64,000 nucleotides of DNA from Cinclus cinclus. Its lineage: Eukaryota; Chordata; Aves; Passeriformes; Cinclidae. Each line of letters starts with the position of its first letter. Position 1 is the stretch's first letter. The stretch spans positions 89,772,259-89,836,258 of the forward strand of contig NC_085047.1 of assembly GCF_963662255.1 (NCBI RefSeq). The letters run 5' to 3'. The notes under the pieces were generated by a model that was not told where the DNA came from, did not search any database, and saw nothing but the letters and a program-made list of their open reading frames with translations. This document shows positions 1-11,765 of the stretch, piece by piece. Made by a program: the position numbers and the translations under genes.

Positions 1-3000
1 ACAGGAACACTGCTAATCTCAGAGAAATTAGACTTTAAGATAAAAATACCCAGAAATGCCATGTGCTACCATTTAGTTATGTTTCCAAATTTCTCCGGAT
101 TTTTGAAATCCTGCATACTACTACTCAGGGCACAAAACCAGAACAACATCCCAAATGTGTTGTGCTTCCTTCTTTTAAGAAAGGATAGAAGAAAAGTTGG
201 GAAGACTGTGGGGAAGAGAATGCTTTGTTATTTGTTCTGGCCTCTAGCAGCACAGCTCTGGTTCTGTTTACTGAGGCAAGACCACAAAGCCCCCTTGTGT
301 CTAAGATAATTGACATGCCTGGTTTGGGGAATCAGTTAATGCATGTCTTATGGCTGCAGTATAAAACTGCCGTGGCAGTGAATGCCTCAGGGCTCTGAGG
401 CATCCAAACCTTCCTGCTCAGCTGCCATGCCAGTGGCCTTCCCAAACATGACAAAGGAAGCTATGTAAACCTTGGGGACACCCCTTAGCAAATCAGATTG
501 ACTGCACCTGAGTGAAGCCAGTTAGGCACAGTTTGGGGGGGGGGGTGTTGTGGCTGGAGACTGGACAGAGAGCAAAGAGAACATCTACTAAGATTGAGCC
601 AAAGCACCTGTGGTGTGTCAGAGCTACAGAAGAAAGTACAAAGACATAGAGAGCCTGGTGACATGGACATAGGCATTCTTTTTGTGGGTGAGATTATTGC
701 CAGCTGAAGAAGGAAGATGTTGAATCCACCATGGAGAGCTGCATGGCATAGTATGGAGAGGTGGAATTCATCAAGGTGAGATACTGGCTCTGAAGACACT
801 TCTGCTCTAAATCTCAAGGGTTCTTCAGACCAATGGCAAAATACATCTATGTAAATGCTTACAGGTATTTAATGGCTTTATGCAATTTGCTGCTTTTATT
901 ATGCAAGATGAAGTGAAGAAACAGTGGTGGGTTTTGAGCCCTTATGCTTCCTGAGAGTCTAGAACTAACTCACACCATCAGAGTGATACCTTAGACATTT
1001 CTCTGCAGTGGTTGATATATTTGAAACTTTAAACTCAAAAATTTCCTGTGAAAGGGAGAAGTGAATATGCTTATGTCAGTGTTATGCTCACCTACATTCC
1101 TCTTAGGGCATATTATTATATACAGTAACCATTCAGCATCCTAGTTGATATAATGCAATATAATATAGAAGAGTGTGTGAAAAGGAATAAAATTAACTTT
1201 TTCACCTGGCATGAGTATTTTGATGTTCATTCTTAGGAGAAGACTCCAGTGGTTTATAATCAAATTCTGTCTATATATAGCTAATTAATATTGTTGAGAT
1301 GTTAATGCATCAGTGGCTGTCAATGTATCCAAGATTCATTTTCATGAAACCTGTCATTACCCTGCCATTTCACACTCTCACTTGGGGTGAATCTGCATCA
1401 CAAATAACTGTGGATATGTAAATTAAATATTAAAACTACACCATTAGAATTAATCGGTCTAAAAATGCAAATTAGGAGATTTCCCCAGTCTCTGAAGCAG
1501 TACCTAAGTGAGGGAAGATGATTGCCTACAACACCTACACCATTCGGAGTTTGCCCAGAGATGCTCAAGACAGATCTACCCATCAGAGAAACATGAATGA
1601 GACTTAGATCTGAATGTTCCTGGTCTGTGGGGACCTTGAAAGACTGTGGGCATGCTGGCCAGGCATTGCTTGTGGCCAATGGCATTAACACTTATCTGAC
1701 CTTCCCTTGACACTGGATATCCTGTCCCCTGTGGGATCAGGCAAGGCAAGGAGGTGAGGACATCGGCAGGTAATATATTGCTTGCCTCTGAGGCTCAAAG
1801 CTCAATGTCCTGGAGAACTGAGCCAGGGGTCTCTCGTGAATATAGGTCTTAGCAGCCCTCCTCATCCCTTTCTTTTGGGATGAAAGCTTGAATTTGCAGT
1901 GCAGTGCAGCAGAAACTGTCATTAACCCATTATAATTGTAGGAGTTGTACTTTGTCACCAATGTTTTGGGGATTTTTTGGCTTCTGATATTCAAAGCACG
2001 ATGGAATCCTAGCAGACTGTGTTGTGTGTGATCAAAGAAGTTGTCTGATCTCTTTCCTAATGCAAGGTGTGCCATCTGGGAGAGCTGATGTCTGTATGGA
2101 CAGGAAAGATGTGATTTCAGGGAAAGTGCTATTCCTAGACTTCTCTAAGAATTTAGAAACAGATCATTATTTGTACCTGAGTTCTTCAGATGGGAATTTC
2201 ATGCTCTGCACAGTAGGAACTTCACCTGGACAAAAAATATCTGACACAATAGAGCCACTGCTGTGAGATAACAGTGATTTCACAAAAACTAGTAATATTT
2301 TCCTGTAAATCCAAACCACCATGAAGTGATTATTTGGTGCTTGCATATGTAGCACCGTTGATTTCTGTGGGAGCACATTTGGCAGAATGGTGAGAACCAA
2401 AAATAACTATATTTTCTCCTAGCACTTTAGCCATCTTGGGCTTTTTCAAAAAACCCTAAGAACTGGTCCACCTCCTAGCCTCAGGTGTGCTAATTAGATG
2501 GAGATATTAGGTGGGAACCCCAGGTAACTTTTACAAATTTCATTCCTGAACAACATCATTTTATGTCTTTTCTGCTGCCCCACTCACCTCAACCACATAC
2601 TGGTTCACAAGCCAGAGATAATTTTACCCTACAGCTAGGGTAAAAGAGAGTTTTATTGGTGCTCTGGTCAGATTTTGCAAGTAATGCTATGGTGTGTTAG
2701 GACCTGAGTTTTCAATACAGCAACTCATATCAGTTTTTAAAAAAATTTCTCCATATGTGACCAAGAATTGGTCAGCTTCTATTGAAAAAGTAACCTTTAG
2801 TATCCATCCTTTCCCAGTTATGTCTACAAATGCATAAGACAGACATAAATTTTTGTAAAATGAACAAATACGCACCCTTTTTTTTTTTTCCTTCCATATC
2901 CAAATGTCTGATTAAACTTTTAATCATGTTAAAAGTTTACCATCTGACTGATAAAAGGCACAGAAGATTTTGGTCAGAAAGTTGGGAGTCACATAAATTT

Positions 3001-3480
3001 AGAAACTGATGAAAATAGAGCTCACAGCAGAAACCCAGAGACAACCTTAATTGTAGCATTCTTTCACATTTGGATGCATTTGTGTATCTAATAATACAAC
3101 TTTATGTTGGTCCTTTTTAGAACAATTCCTATTCAAGACAACATATAAATGTGTGTAACCATCAATAAATGTTACAGCTACTGACCCTGGCAATCCCAAT
3201 GTCAATTACCAATCTTAGTTAATATACCTCTTGATTGGAGTCAGGGGAGTGGCAAACACAGACCGACTGACTTGCTCATATATGTATTTTATGACATTTG
3301 CTGTCTTGTGTACTCAGCAAAGCTGTGTGTGTCTCTGTACACTGCAAAGATAGAATATGCAGGTATTTGGTCAACTAAATAAAAGCTATATCCCTTGAGG
3401 GCAGTAAAAAGTTTGGAACAGCCATCAATGCACACACTGAAAGTTAGAATTTCCTTTATTATGTACACAGAGAAATCCAC
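1..3480. other. Noncoding stretch, no gene seen
   Basis: No exon-like segment with convincing splice sites was found on either strand. Open frames here are at most about 110 codons, show no domain and are not flanked by good splice signals. The only notable simple sequences are an 11-base G run near 540 and a T run near 2,880. An acceptor-like pyrimidine tract exists on the minus strand near 205-222, but no matching coding evidence follows it. Confidence 0.6.
535..545. repeat. G11 homopolymer
   Basis: Eleven consecutive G on the plus strand. Its length is prone to sequencing or assembly error. It has no other visible meaning. Confidence 0.9.
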
Positions 3481-3481
3481 G

Positions 3482-3669
3482 CTAGCATACAGTAAGGAGT
3501 GGGTTATTGTGGCTGCCCACACATGCACACAGGGAGAAGCACAAAAAGAATGAATGCAGAGCTATTAATTGGGATTTGTACTCTAATTTATTCTCTCCAC
3601 ACAAAAAGAAGAAATACGATGCTGATGGCTCCCCGTTTTTCCCATACACAATCTGGGCACGCTGTTTCC
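3482..3669 (-). other. Possible exon after strong minus-strand acceptor
   Basis: On the minus strand a good 3' splice site (pyrimidine-rich CCTCTCCTCCTTGCAG) ends at 3670. Immediately after it one frame, entered after two bases, stays open for 61 codons to a TAG at 3,484-3,482. It starts KQRAQIVYGKNGEPSA. It lies about 480 bp downstream of the GTAAGT donor of the candidate first exon at 4,151, so the two could be a short-intron pair. No downstream donor or poly(A) signal was firmly placed, so the right-hand limit of the exon is just the stop codon. Joined to the upstream segment, the frame meets a stop before any ATG, so this could equally be untranslated leader. The peptide is not recognised. 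A conserved noncoding element is an alternative. Confidence 0.22.
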
Positions 3670-3889
3670 CTGCAAGGAGGAGAGGCTACCTTTGTTTCAT
3701 GTGCATCTGCTCTTGCTACAGTACAAAAATGCTCCTTTGTTGAGCTCGGCAGCAGGAGTGCAGGGAGGCGTAAAGAATCTAAGACCCCATCTCCTACTTT
3801 TTATCACCTCCCCAGTGGATGACACACGCAGCACAATACAGTCATTACAAATAGTTTCACATGAAAAGACCCAGCGCCTCATCAGCCCG

Positions 3890-4345
3890 CTGATGTGTCA
3901 CTTTACAGACGGACGTGCAGCAGTAATTGCTGTGATAAGAAATTTGTCTTTTTGTCCTCTTCACACCCCTCCCCGCGCACTCAGGAGAAAAGGGGACCGG
4001 CAATCTCTCTCCTCGCATCCTTCCCCAACAACCCGCTGGGATATTAAACAACCCTCTCCTCCTCTCTGCACCCTTTGTTTAAAGCGACACCTGCAAAGAT
4101 ATGCTCTGCAGGTCGCGGGAGGAAAGGGGGAAAAAGGGATATTTACTTACAGAGCAGTAGCGGGCAGTTAATGGCACCTCCCGGCCCGGGGCTAGGGGGT
4201 CACATCCATTAACAAGCGCGCAGAGAGCGCTCCGGGCTGCTCGCAGCGGAGAGCTGTACAGCCAGCCGGGGCTTCCCACCGCCTGCAAAGAGCGGCTCTG
4301 CCGGCTCCAGCTCTGCAGTCAGTGCTGTGTGCAGTCACTGCTGCC
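3890..4345. promoter_or_regulatory. Small CpG-rich (CpG-island-like) segment
   Basis: This is the only clearly CpG-enriched stretch in the window. I count about 16 CpG between 4,081 and 4,340, with G+C near 60 percent, which puts observed/expected near 0.7. The surrounding DNA is CpG-poor and A+T-rich. Such islets in vertebrates usually mark promoters. It overlaps the candidate minus-strand first exon and the CArG box just beyond it. Confidence 0.55.
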
Positions 4346-4355
4346 TTCCCCAGCC
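4151..4355 (-). other. Candidate minus-strand first (untranslated) exon
   Basis: Read on the minus strand, this GC-rich segment ends in a perfect +1 to +6 donor (TCT followed by GTAAGT, with GT at 4,150-4,149). It begins about 30 bp downstream of the A/T core of a CArG/TATA-like element at 4,382-4,391. The start near 4,355 is inferred only from that spacing. It holds a short upstream-type frame (ATG then MDVTP and a stop) and no long coding frame, so it would be untranslated leader. The next acceptor on this strand is at 3,670. The -1 base of the donor is T rather than G, which weakens it. Which gene it would serve is unknown. Transcription in the other direction from the same element is also possible. 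Confidence 0.35.
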
Positions 4356-4381
4356 TAGTGAAACCCCTCGCTATCATTTTA

Positions 4382-4391
4382 CCATATAAGG
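4382..4391. promoter_or_regulatory. Perfect CArG box (SRF-type site)
   Basis: CCATATAAGG matches the serum response factor consensus CC(A/T)6GG exactly, and the motif is palindromic in consensus. It sits at the edge of the CpG-rich segment, about 30 bp before the proposed minus-strand start site, and its ATATAA core could also act as a TATA element. SRF sites near promoters are typical of muscle and immediate-early genes, but one 10-bp match alone does not prove binding. Confidence 0.45.
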
Positions 4392-4399
4392 AGACAAAA

Positions 4400-7300
4400 G
4401 CATCGGAGACTCTCATTCTTTGAGGCGCTCTGCAGCTGGCATTCGACACTTTCTCTATTCCAAGGGTGTCAATGCTTCCCCCTCCTAAACATCTTGTCTT
4501 TCTTGGCCCTCTTCCTAAAATAAGGCTCCCTCTCCCCTCCTCCAGCCTTTGTCTCTCTAAACCCCTGACGCTTATTAATAACATGGCTTTGCTACATCCG
4601 AGAGCTCGCTCTTTGCAGAAGGAGAGGTTTTACAGCAACTCAAGCCCATTTGTAAGGTTCTTCACCTGGCTGAGAGAATAAAGTCCTTGCTTAAAATTGG
4701 TATGAGGCTTGATTTGCTTTAGCCATTTTGCCTGCTGAGTGTCTTGCCAAAGAAGAGTGAAACAACCTGTCTCTCTTCTTTGTGGAGAGGTGCGCATTTT
4801 TACAAAGCCCAAGCCTGCAGACATTTCTTTATGAGCGTTCAGACCCCAGTCTAGTTTCTCTCCACCCTTTTTTCTGGCCAAGCTTCCCCATAATCAGGAG
4901 GAAAACGAACAAAAGCAGGGGAAATCAATGAAACCAAAACCAACCATCTTTTTGTAAAAGAAAGCCAAAGGAACAGATTGTCTCAGCACATGCTCAGTAC
5001 CCAGTTGAGAGCCTTGCCAGTGTGCACATGGTAGGAAGAGGGGGAGCTATTAATCCTACTATAATCAGGAACTACTTTTTCTGCTACAAAATCCAATTTC
5101 ATTTATCAACCATTCTAGCAGAAACACATTCTGCTAATCAAAACTGAGGCTCCTGGGAAACCTCCCAGAGGGACGAATTTGGATCAGAAGCACATGGGAG
5201 ATGTCTGCTCTCTGCAGCTTGAGGGGTAGGCTGGGGAGGCATTTCAGGGTAATTCCTCAGTAATGATTGGTGCTTGCCAAAGGGAGGTGCTTTAATATGA
5301 ATACTTTCAACCTTAAGGGAAACCAGAAAGATTAATATGTAAAGCCCATTATCCTGAGAAAATCTTGCTGTTGTTTTACATCCGGAAAATGCCAGGTACT
5401 CCAGTTTTAGGTACAGGGTTCTGGCACCTGCCTGAGTGGTGGTGTAGATGTGCACATGGGTTAGATAAGGGTTTCTCCTGCAAAACAAACTTTTGTCAGA
5501 ACCCTGCCCTGTACTTGCTGTCCTCTTATGCACCCAAATGTAGTCAGATTTGGAAAGGGACTGAAATGTGTTAGTTGGTCTCAGTGCTAGTCCAAATCTA
5601 GAAAAGCACAGAATAAAATGGTGGGGAAGGGCCATTCCTAGTTCTTCTAGGAAGAAGCTAACTCTCCTTTACAGATGTGAATTGTTTTGATGACCAGAAA
5701 TGATCTGCTTGTCAGTTGATCCAGCCTTTGCTGTTGAGTTCTCAAAACACAGGCATCGTGCCCTGGAGGACTTACAACGGGCATACAGGATTAAAAATGC
5801 CATGGCAATTAAATCTTATTTAAATCAAAGCTGCTGTACTCCCCAGCCACATGAGAAGTCCCTGACTCTTCCCTTTAATTTGTAGTGGCACTGTAAAATG
5901 AATTAAACTGGAGAGTGAAAATTTTTCATTGAACCCGTGAGCAACCTTGGAGCTGCACCTAAGCCTTGGGAGATGTACTGTTTGGGTTTCCAGTTCCATC
6001 AGTGACTTTCTGGATAGCCTTGGACAGGACATTTCATCTTTCTGTTCATTAGCTTCACTGTCTGCAATACAAAGCTCAGGACAGCCAAACTCATGTGTAA
6101 GTTGCTAGGAAATTTGCAAAGGACTAGCTAGGGCGTAAATATAATAGGAGTAATAGTTTCTCTCTTTTAGGTTAAACTATTGCACAGTGGCAACAATAAT
6201 AATTTATTTCCATCTTAGTTATTGTTCTTACATCAGCTCTGCTTTAGTAGTGTACATAAAAAAGGAATAAGGCCTTGAAGGTTAGATTAGAATTGGGCTA
6301 TTTGTTTCCAAACTTTTCTAAACAAACAAAATATTCTGAATGTGTTAACTGTTTTTTTTTTTCAATTTCCATGATATTTTTATTTCCCTATCTGTCCATT
6401 GACAACTACTGCAACAAATCTGACAGAGAACTCTGTGGTCACACAAGACCAATATTTTTCCACAATTCTAAGTTTAAAAATATACTGGCTACAACTGAAA
6501 TTATTTTATTTATCAGTTGCAGGTGTGGGCTGACTTAAGGAAGATAAGGCAATTTTTGCCTAATTTAATATAACACTTCTGACTCCTTGAAGAAGGCAGA
6601 AGAGCCTCTGCTGATTTAAAACCCATTGATTTGTGTGCTCACTATGGGACTTGGCACTCAGCAGACTGTGTGGAGCTGTGAAAGGGATGAAGGTTACCAG
6701 GCAGCACCTTCCCTCATCCCATGAGGAGGTGTATGCACTCCATCAAACACTGCTAGGGGAAGTATGGGGAATGCCAGACCTCTTACCCTCCTTCAGGCCC
6801 ACTCACTCCACATTTATCTGGCAAGTAAATATTCATCAGTGATTGGCAGCCCTCCCCAGCCTGTTTCCCACCAGAATCAATTCCAACAGGTGTGGGTGGG
6901 CAGGAAAGCCACAAATTCATTAATTTTCAGAGAGATGGGGAGGAAAGGGTAGAGGACCTTTCACTAACAAATTTATTATGTAACCCACTACTTCTTATTC
7001 AATATCTATACTTTATTTTTTATTTTTACTTAATTGGTATTCTCAAGAACCCAGCAGAGTTCAGGCATCTTCAAGTTTTCAGAGGGAGTCAATGCAATGA
7101 AAATGAAGGCAGTGCTTCCAATGGGGGCCTTAACCAAGGGGAAATGCAAGTACTGTAGAGTGATTTAGAAACTTATCCTATGGTTTATGTTTTCCTCATG
7201 TATATAGCATTTCCATACCACATATTGCTTGTTCTTCAGTGGTCTGTGTGTTTTTAAGGTTAATTCTATGTGTAGAATGCTGTACCTCCATATGGGGAAA

Positions 7301-7980
7301 AAAGGTGGAAATTGTACCTTTTTCATAGCAGGACTTCTCAATGGTTTTACTAAAACTTTGTAAGTCTCACTTCAGCTACTGGGCTAATGCTGGAATAGCT
7401 GTAATTTCAGAACTTATCTCCTTTTCTGACTGAAAAGAAGGAACAAAGAAAAGTAGTGGAAAGAGCTGGAAATGGAATATTTTTATTTCCCCCAGTTTGA
7501 GACACTGAGAATATATGAGGCACTGAAATATAATCTCTCTGAAAGAGAAGGGGAGAGGAAAATATACACTTTCAGGTTTGAAAATGGTTAAGGTACTGGC
7601 TGATTCCTTACTCCACCAATTTATCCTGGAAACTGTTAAGTTACTTTATCAGAATTCAACTAATCTCCTTTTTGATGCTTGAATCTGTGTAACAAACTGC
7701 AATTGAATATGAGAGGGTGCAGTTAGGAGAGCTGCTATTTTTGGCACAACTACTTAGGAAGGAGTGTAAACTAGTGCAGATGTTGCATTTTAGTTCATTA
7801 AACCTAAAATAACAGCTAGGCAATATTAAATCTTCCTGAAATTTCATTCATATAAAATGCTCACAGATATGTATTTTCCCCAAAATTATGAGGAATTTGC
7901 AAAGGATAAAAAGATATTTTCAGCATGCATTTTCTTTCCTAATTCAGTTTCCGAGTCACAAGGCTTTTTGTAATGTTCTG
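4400..7980. other. Noncoding stretch with one SINE trace
   Basis: Pyrimidine-rich sequence on the plus strand just past the CpG segment (4,440-4,560) gives way to ordinary A+T-rich DNA. A 165-codon open frame on the minus strand at 5,138-5,635 is the longest outside repeats but has no domain, signal peptide or splice context that I can recognise. A MIR-like trace lies near 5,975-6,075. Nothing else is supported. Confidence 0.5.
5975..6075 (+). repeat. MIR/CORE-SINE-like remnant
   Basis: The order of short blocks (CCAGTTCCATCAGTGACTTT, then GGATAGCCTTGGACA, then CATTTCATCTTTCTGT, then TTCACTGTCTGCAATA) follows the classic MIR core pattern: a CTGCCACTGACTTGCTGTG-like stretch, then CCTTGGGCAAGTCACTT, then CTCTGTGCCTCAGTTT. 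It is strongly diverged. The limits are approximate. Confidence 0.5.
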
Positions 7981-8000
7981 ATCTTCCTTTCTTCTCCTAG

Positions 8001-8033
8001 GAGATTCAAACCTCAAGTAGAAAGTCACATCAG
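8001..8033 (+). other. Candidate 33-nt micro-exon
   Basis: This segment has the cleanest splice-site pair in the window. The acceptor is TTCCTTTCTTCTCCTAG followed by G. The donor is CAG followed by GTAAGA, close to consensus. The 33-nt length is a multiple of three. Frame 0 is open as EIQTSSRKSHQ. The frame one base later is also open (RFKPQVESHI plus a split codon), and the third frame has a stop. In-frame micro-exons of 3-30 nt or slightly more are typical of neuronally spliced vertebrate genes. I do not recognise the peptide in either frame, and the host gene would have to be transcribed on the plus strand. A noncoding-RNA exon or chance juxtaposition is possible. Confidence 0.4.
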
Positions 8034-10700
8034 GTAAGAAATATCAGAGTTTCACAGATTCTGATGAGGGAATTAGAGACATCTTTGGACAACCCATTAA
8101 AACCACCCCAGCCAAGGCAGATAGAGAAAGTCTGTCTGCTTTGGGATGATGCAAGACTTCTATTATTGATGTTTAGCCTAAATCAATACAGAAACATTAT
8201 TGGTTAAAAACTCCAATCTAATATGTAAAAAAAGATACTTATGTGTTTACTTTCTTAATGTGTTTGAATAGTTTTCACATGCAGTATTAAACAATTTTTT
8301 TTCAGTAATTTAAAGCAAGGTGCCATGGTTCAGTAGCATCAAAGAACTTCTGTTTTTCATAGTAAAAGTTATCTTTAGAAGGATAATATGATGTTATGTG
8401 TCAAGACAGATGATTGAGACTCGGATACAAGTGTGTCTCTGTGATAGCATGGTCTGGGATAGAGACAAAAATATTTTAGATCATTATGGTCAGTTTGGAC
8501 AAAGATTTCATTATTTTTTTTTAATTTAGTCAGGAGTTTTGAGCCAGTTAGCCCCAGTTTCATTCAGAGAACTCTGTCTCCTGAAAGGGATGTCCCAAAG
8601 TGAATATGGCAGTGAGACACCTATCAAAATTTGGTCTGTCACTTTCTGTGTAATTTCTCCCATAACCTTCTCTCTGTGGACAATTGAGATGTAAAAGAGG
8701 GCTTGCAATAGATGACCCAGGCAGAAAGACAGCTGTGTCCCTTTTTCTGCTGCTTTCCTCTGTCCCAGCTGAGTAGACAAAGCTTTTATCACTCATGTGC
8801 AGAGGAATATAATTTGATCACAGAGAATTGTAGTGGTTCTTCACCACTGAAGAAGTAGACAGAACACCAGAGGAAGCTTCAAGGATCAACCCAGGGCTTA
8901 AAGGAGTGATATCTGCAAAGGAAAATCCCTCTTGTTGACAGATGGGTTTCCAAAAGCTTGGAAAGCTGAGGCACCATGTTACAGAACTGACAGGTCCTTC
9001 AATGGACAAGCAGCATTGTCAGAAAATCTATCCCAGGACCTCAAAGATTTTAAAAAAGCCATACAGGCCATTGCTGGATAAAGGCAGCCCATCAAACAAC
9101 TTCCCAAGCAGTAGCTGTCTGTACCATGTGGGGCAACCATCCTCCACAGCCCTCACCAGGCTGAAAACTGCATGAAGAAATAATGAATATTTACAACAAA
9201 GAGAGTGGAAGACAACAACTGTTACATCTTTCCCTTGTATTCTTATGGAATACAGTCTTTCCCCCTTCTTTCCCTAGCATTCTTTCTCATTCTTTCCCCT
9301 CACTGGGGAATGAATGATGCCTTTACTTTTAAGGACACTAAAGTGGAACATTTTGGTCTCTGCCATCTTCACACTTCTTTGGCTTCTAAGTGTTCACTAA
9401 ACCCCTCACCTCCACAGTTTGTTCATCTGTAACCAATGGTAGAGATCATGGTGGCACATTTTCAGAAGTGCTTTGGGATAGAGAGACAACCCCCAGCAAC
9501 AGGTGAGGGATCTTCATATGACTCTAAATTATAACAGTGCAGGGACCTATGCAGAGGAGCTCTTGCTTCTTTCCTTTCCTCTGGATTCAACTTGATTGCC
9601 ATGTGGGGCCCGAATACGGCAGATAGGAAGAGACTTTCTGGTTTTCTACCCCTGCAGGTGGAATCTGGGATGTCAACTTACTACGGAGCTTGCAGTAATT
9701 GCTGGTTTTCTGAGCTGGCAAGTACTACTCCTTAATTTAGGATTTATTAATTTTAGTATAATCATGATTTATCATTCCCTGTTCCAGACTCATGAAACAA
9801 ACACACTGTGATTGTTCCAAGAGCTAATCACTCTGTGTTTCTGACAGCACCCAAGTCTTGCTATTCTGTAAAAAGTAGTTCCCATTCCCTGTGGTGTTCT
9901 CAGTGGCACATCTCAGCATTTTTATGGAAATCCCCTTTCCATAGTCTTTCCCCTTCCCACTGTCTCACTGCTCGTGGCTTCTCCAAAATCTTACTTCCGT
10001 GTGTTTAGTTTGCTTCAGCTCCCCTTAGCACTTTTGTACTCCTGATAGCTGTTATCACCCTCTGGAAATAACCAACAGCAACATTTGAGACTACCATTTC
10101 ACTTTACCAGACAGCCAAAGGCCACAGGAACTTCTAAGCAAAGACAAGCTTGAAAAACTGAGCAGTTGGTAGACACCTTAAGAACTTACCTAACTTATTT
10201 CCAAGGCAGAATTGACAATGTCTTAGTCATTTCTGGTGGTAGGAAGGAAAATTGGTAGGAAGGTTGGTTTAGACTAAAATCTAACATTCATGCCTGTAAA
10301 GGATGAATAGTGCCAGGCAGAATTTGTAGTTATTCAGATCACACCATAGCAATATGTGAATCACTGAAATAGGGTTCCTCCAATTTGTTTTGCTGGTCTT
10401 GGGAAATGTCTTGGGAAGAAAGTGATAAGAGAATGTAATGATACATCTTCATAATACTCTGCCAGCCTCCAGCAACTTTTGGCTTGGGGATTTCTCAACC
10501 TGGAGGCAGCATCCATACTGAATATCACTTTCATGAACTTGCAGTTCTCTCCTGATTGCCTGAAATGAAATTCACAGTTTCCAGTAACAGATAGCTCTGC
10601 TCTGTGTTGCTGAAGAATCATCTTCCTCATATTAATTTTGAACATATTACCTACTAGTTACATCTGGGGCCTCCTAGGTCTTACCTTTGGAGATATAATG
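8034..10700. other. Noncoding stretch, no gene seen
   Basis: A+T-rich sequence with no coding-like segment. A minus-strand acceptor/donor pair around 10,190-10,232 looks good as splice sites, but all three frames between them contain stops. A possible trace of a SINE 3' end (near AGTGCTTTGGGATAGAG, 9,467-9,485) is too short to call. Confidence 0.5.
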
Positions 10701-10734
10701 AGAAACTGATCTTTATTCATATGCTACAGGCTGT

Positions 10735-11765
10735 TCATGTCTTTGTCAATCTTTATATCTCCCCTCAGCCATCTCTCCTAGGCCAGGAAGTCCAAGTCTA
10801 CCTGTTCAGTCTGTATGAAAGATATTTCTCATGCTTTATCATCCCTTCTCAAACTTTTTCAATATGACAATTTAGTTTTTCAAGTGATGTGGCCAAACTT
10901 TAACATTTAGTTTGCATTTTGGCTGCTTGTGTTCTGTTGTTTTGGAGTTTTTTTGTAAACCTATATAAATTTCTCTAAACCTCTAAATTTCATACCCAGC
11001 TAGACATCTTAGAACCATTGCTATATAGCTAAAGTTACATTTTATCCCCACGTTCACTGTTCTATGCTCATCTACATTCAGTTTGAGATGCTGTTCTAGT
11101 GCCCACTCATCCTGTTGCCCAAGATCCTTTTCTCTCATCTGGTTTCTCAGTCTTAGAAGAATTTCCTCTAATAATCTGCTATTAATCTCTACTGTAAAAC
11201 CTGTCTCTCTTTCAGTTGATTTTACATGATACATGCAAATGTTTTACCTCTTATCTTATTACTGCTTAAGTGTTTTTAAGGTTTTGGGATGACGGCACTT
11301 ATTGAATATGTGGAAAAGGAAAAATAGGCAGATGCTGTCAACCAAAGATCTGTATCTCCATGCTGTTTATTATCTTACAGGAACCTGATGGATTTGTAGA
11401 ACATGATTTCTCCTTACCAACCTATATTGAATTTCTCCCAATGTATCATATTTACCCAGCTTCTCTACCCTACGTAGTGATTTCTACTAAATTAGTCAGT
11501 CTTACCAGGCCCTATTTCTCCTGTTTTCTCTTGGAAGCATTTAAAAAGGCTAATGCTGTGTTTGATACATTCAGATGCTCAGTCCTAAATCCGTTTTAAA
11601 TAAGAGGTCATGGACAATTATTATTTCAGCTAATTCATCCTCCAGTCCCTTTAAGTATGTTGGATGAACACCATCTGGTTCTAACATTTTCTTCCTCTTC
11701 TTTTGTTTATCTGCTCCATACCTCTTCTACAGGCACTTCAGCTTGAAATAGATCCTCTGATGATA
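10735..11765 (-). mobile_element. Degenerate CR1/L3-class LINE reverse-transcriptase remnant
   Basis: Translating the minus strand gives several landmarks of non-LTR reverse transcriptases of the CR1/L3 group, in the correct order. Near 11,686-11,600 there is EPDGVHPTYLKGLEDEL, corresponding to the family's GPDGIHPRVLKEL block. About 600 bp further on, near 11,110-11,040, there is EWALEQHLKLNVDEHRTV, corresponding to the W..KF.VDKCKVM block. Near 10,855-10,770 there is MIKHEKYLSYR followed by a RRDG-like stretch, corresponding to the MIKGLEHLSYEERL...KRRLRGDLI tail. Stops and frameshifts break it, so it is a fossil. Spacing between the blocks matches an undeleted domain. The upstream part of the element is not recognisable beyond about 11.8 kb. 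Confidence 0.8.

Noticed and set aside
3692..4171. 159-codon open frame, plus strand, across the CpG-rich segment
   Set aside because: GC-rich DNA has few stops, so long chance frames are expected. No domain was recognised. The strand signals here favour a leftward transcript.
5138..5635. 165-codon open frame, minus strand
   Set aside because: It is the longest outside repeats but has no recognisable motif, no signal peptide or membrane pattern, and no splice context. One such frame is expected by chance in 64 kb.
10190..10232. 43-nt minus-strand segment between a strong pyrimidine-rich acceptor and a TTAG/GTAAGTT donor
   Set aside because: All three frames contain stops, so it is not coding. 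It could only be an untranslated or poison exon, and there is no further evidence.
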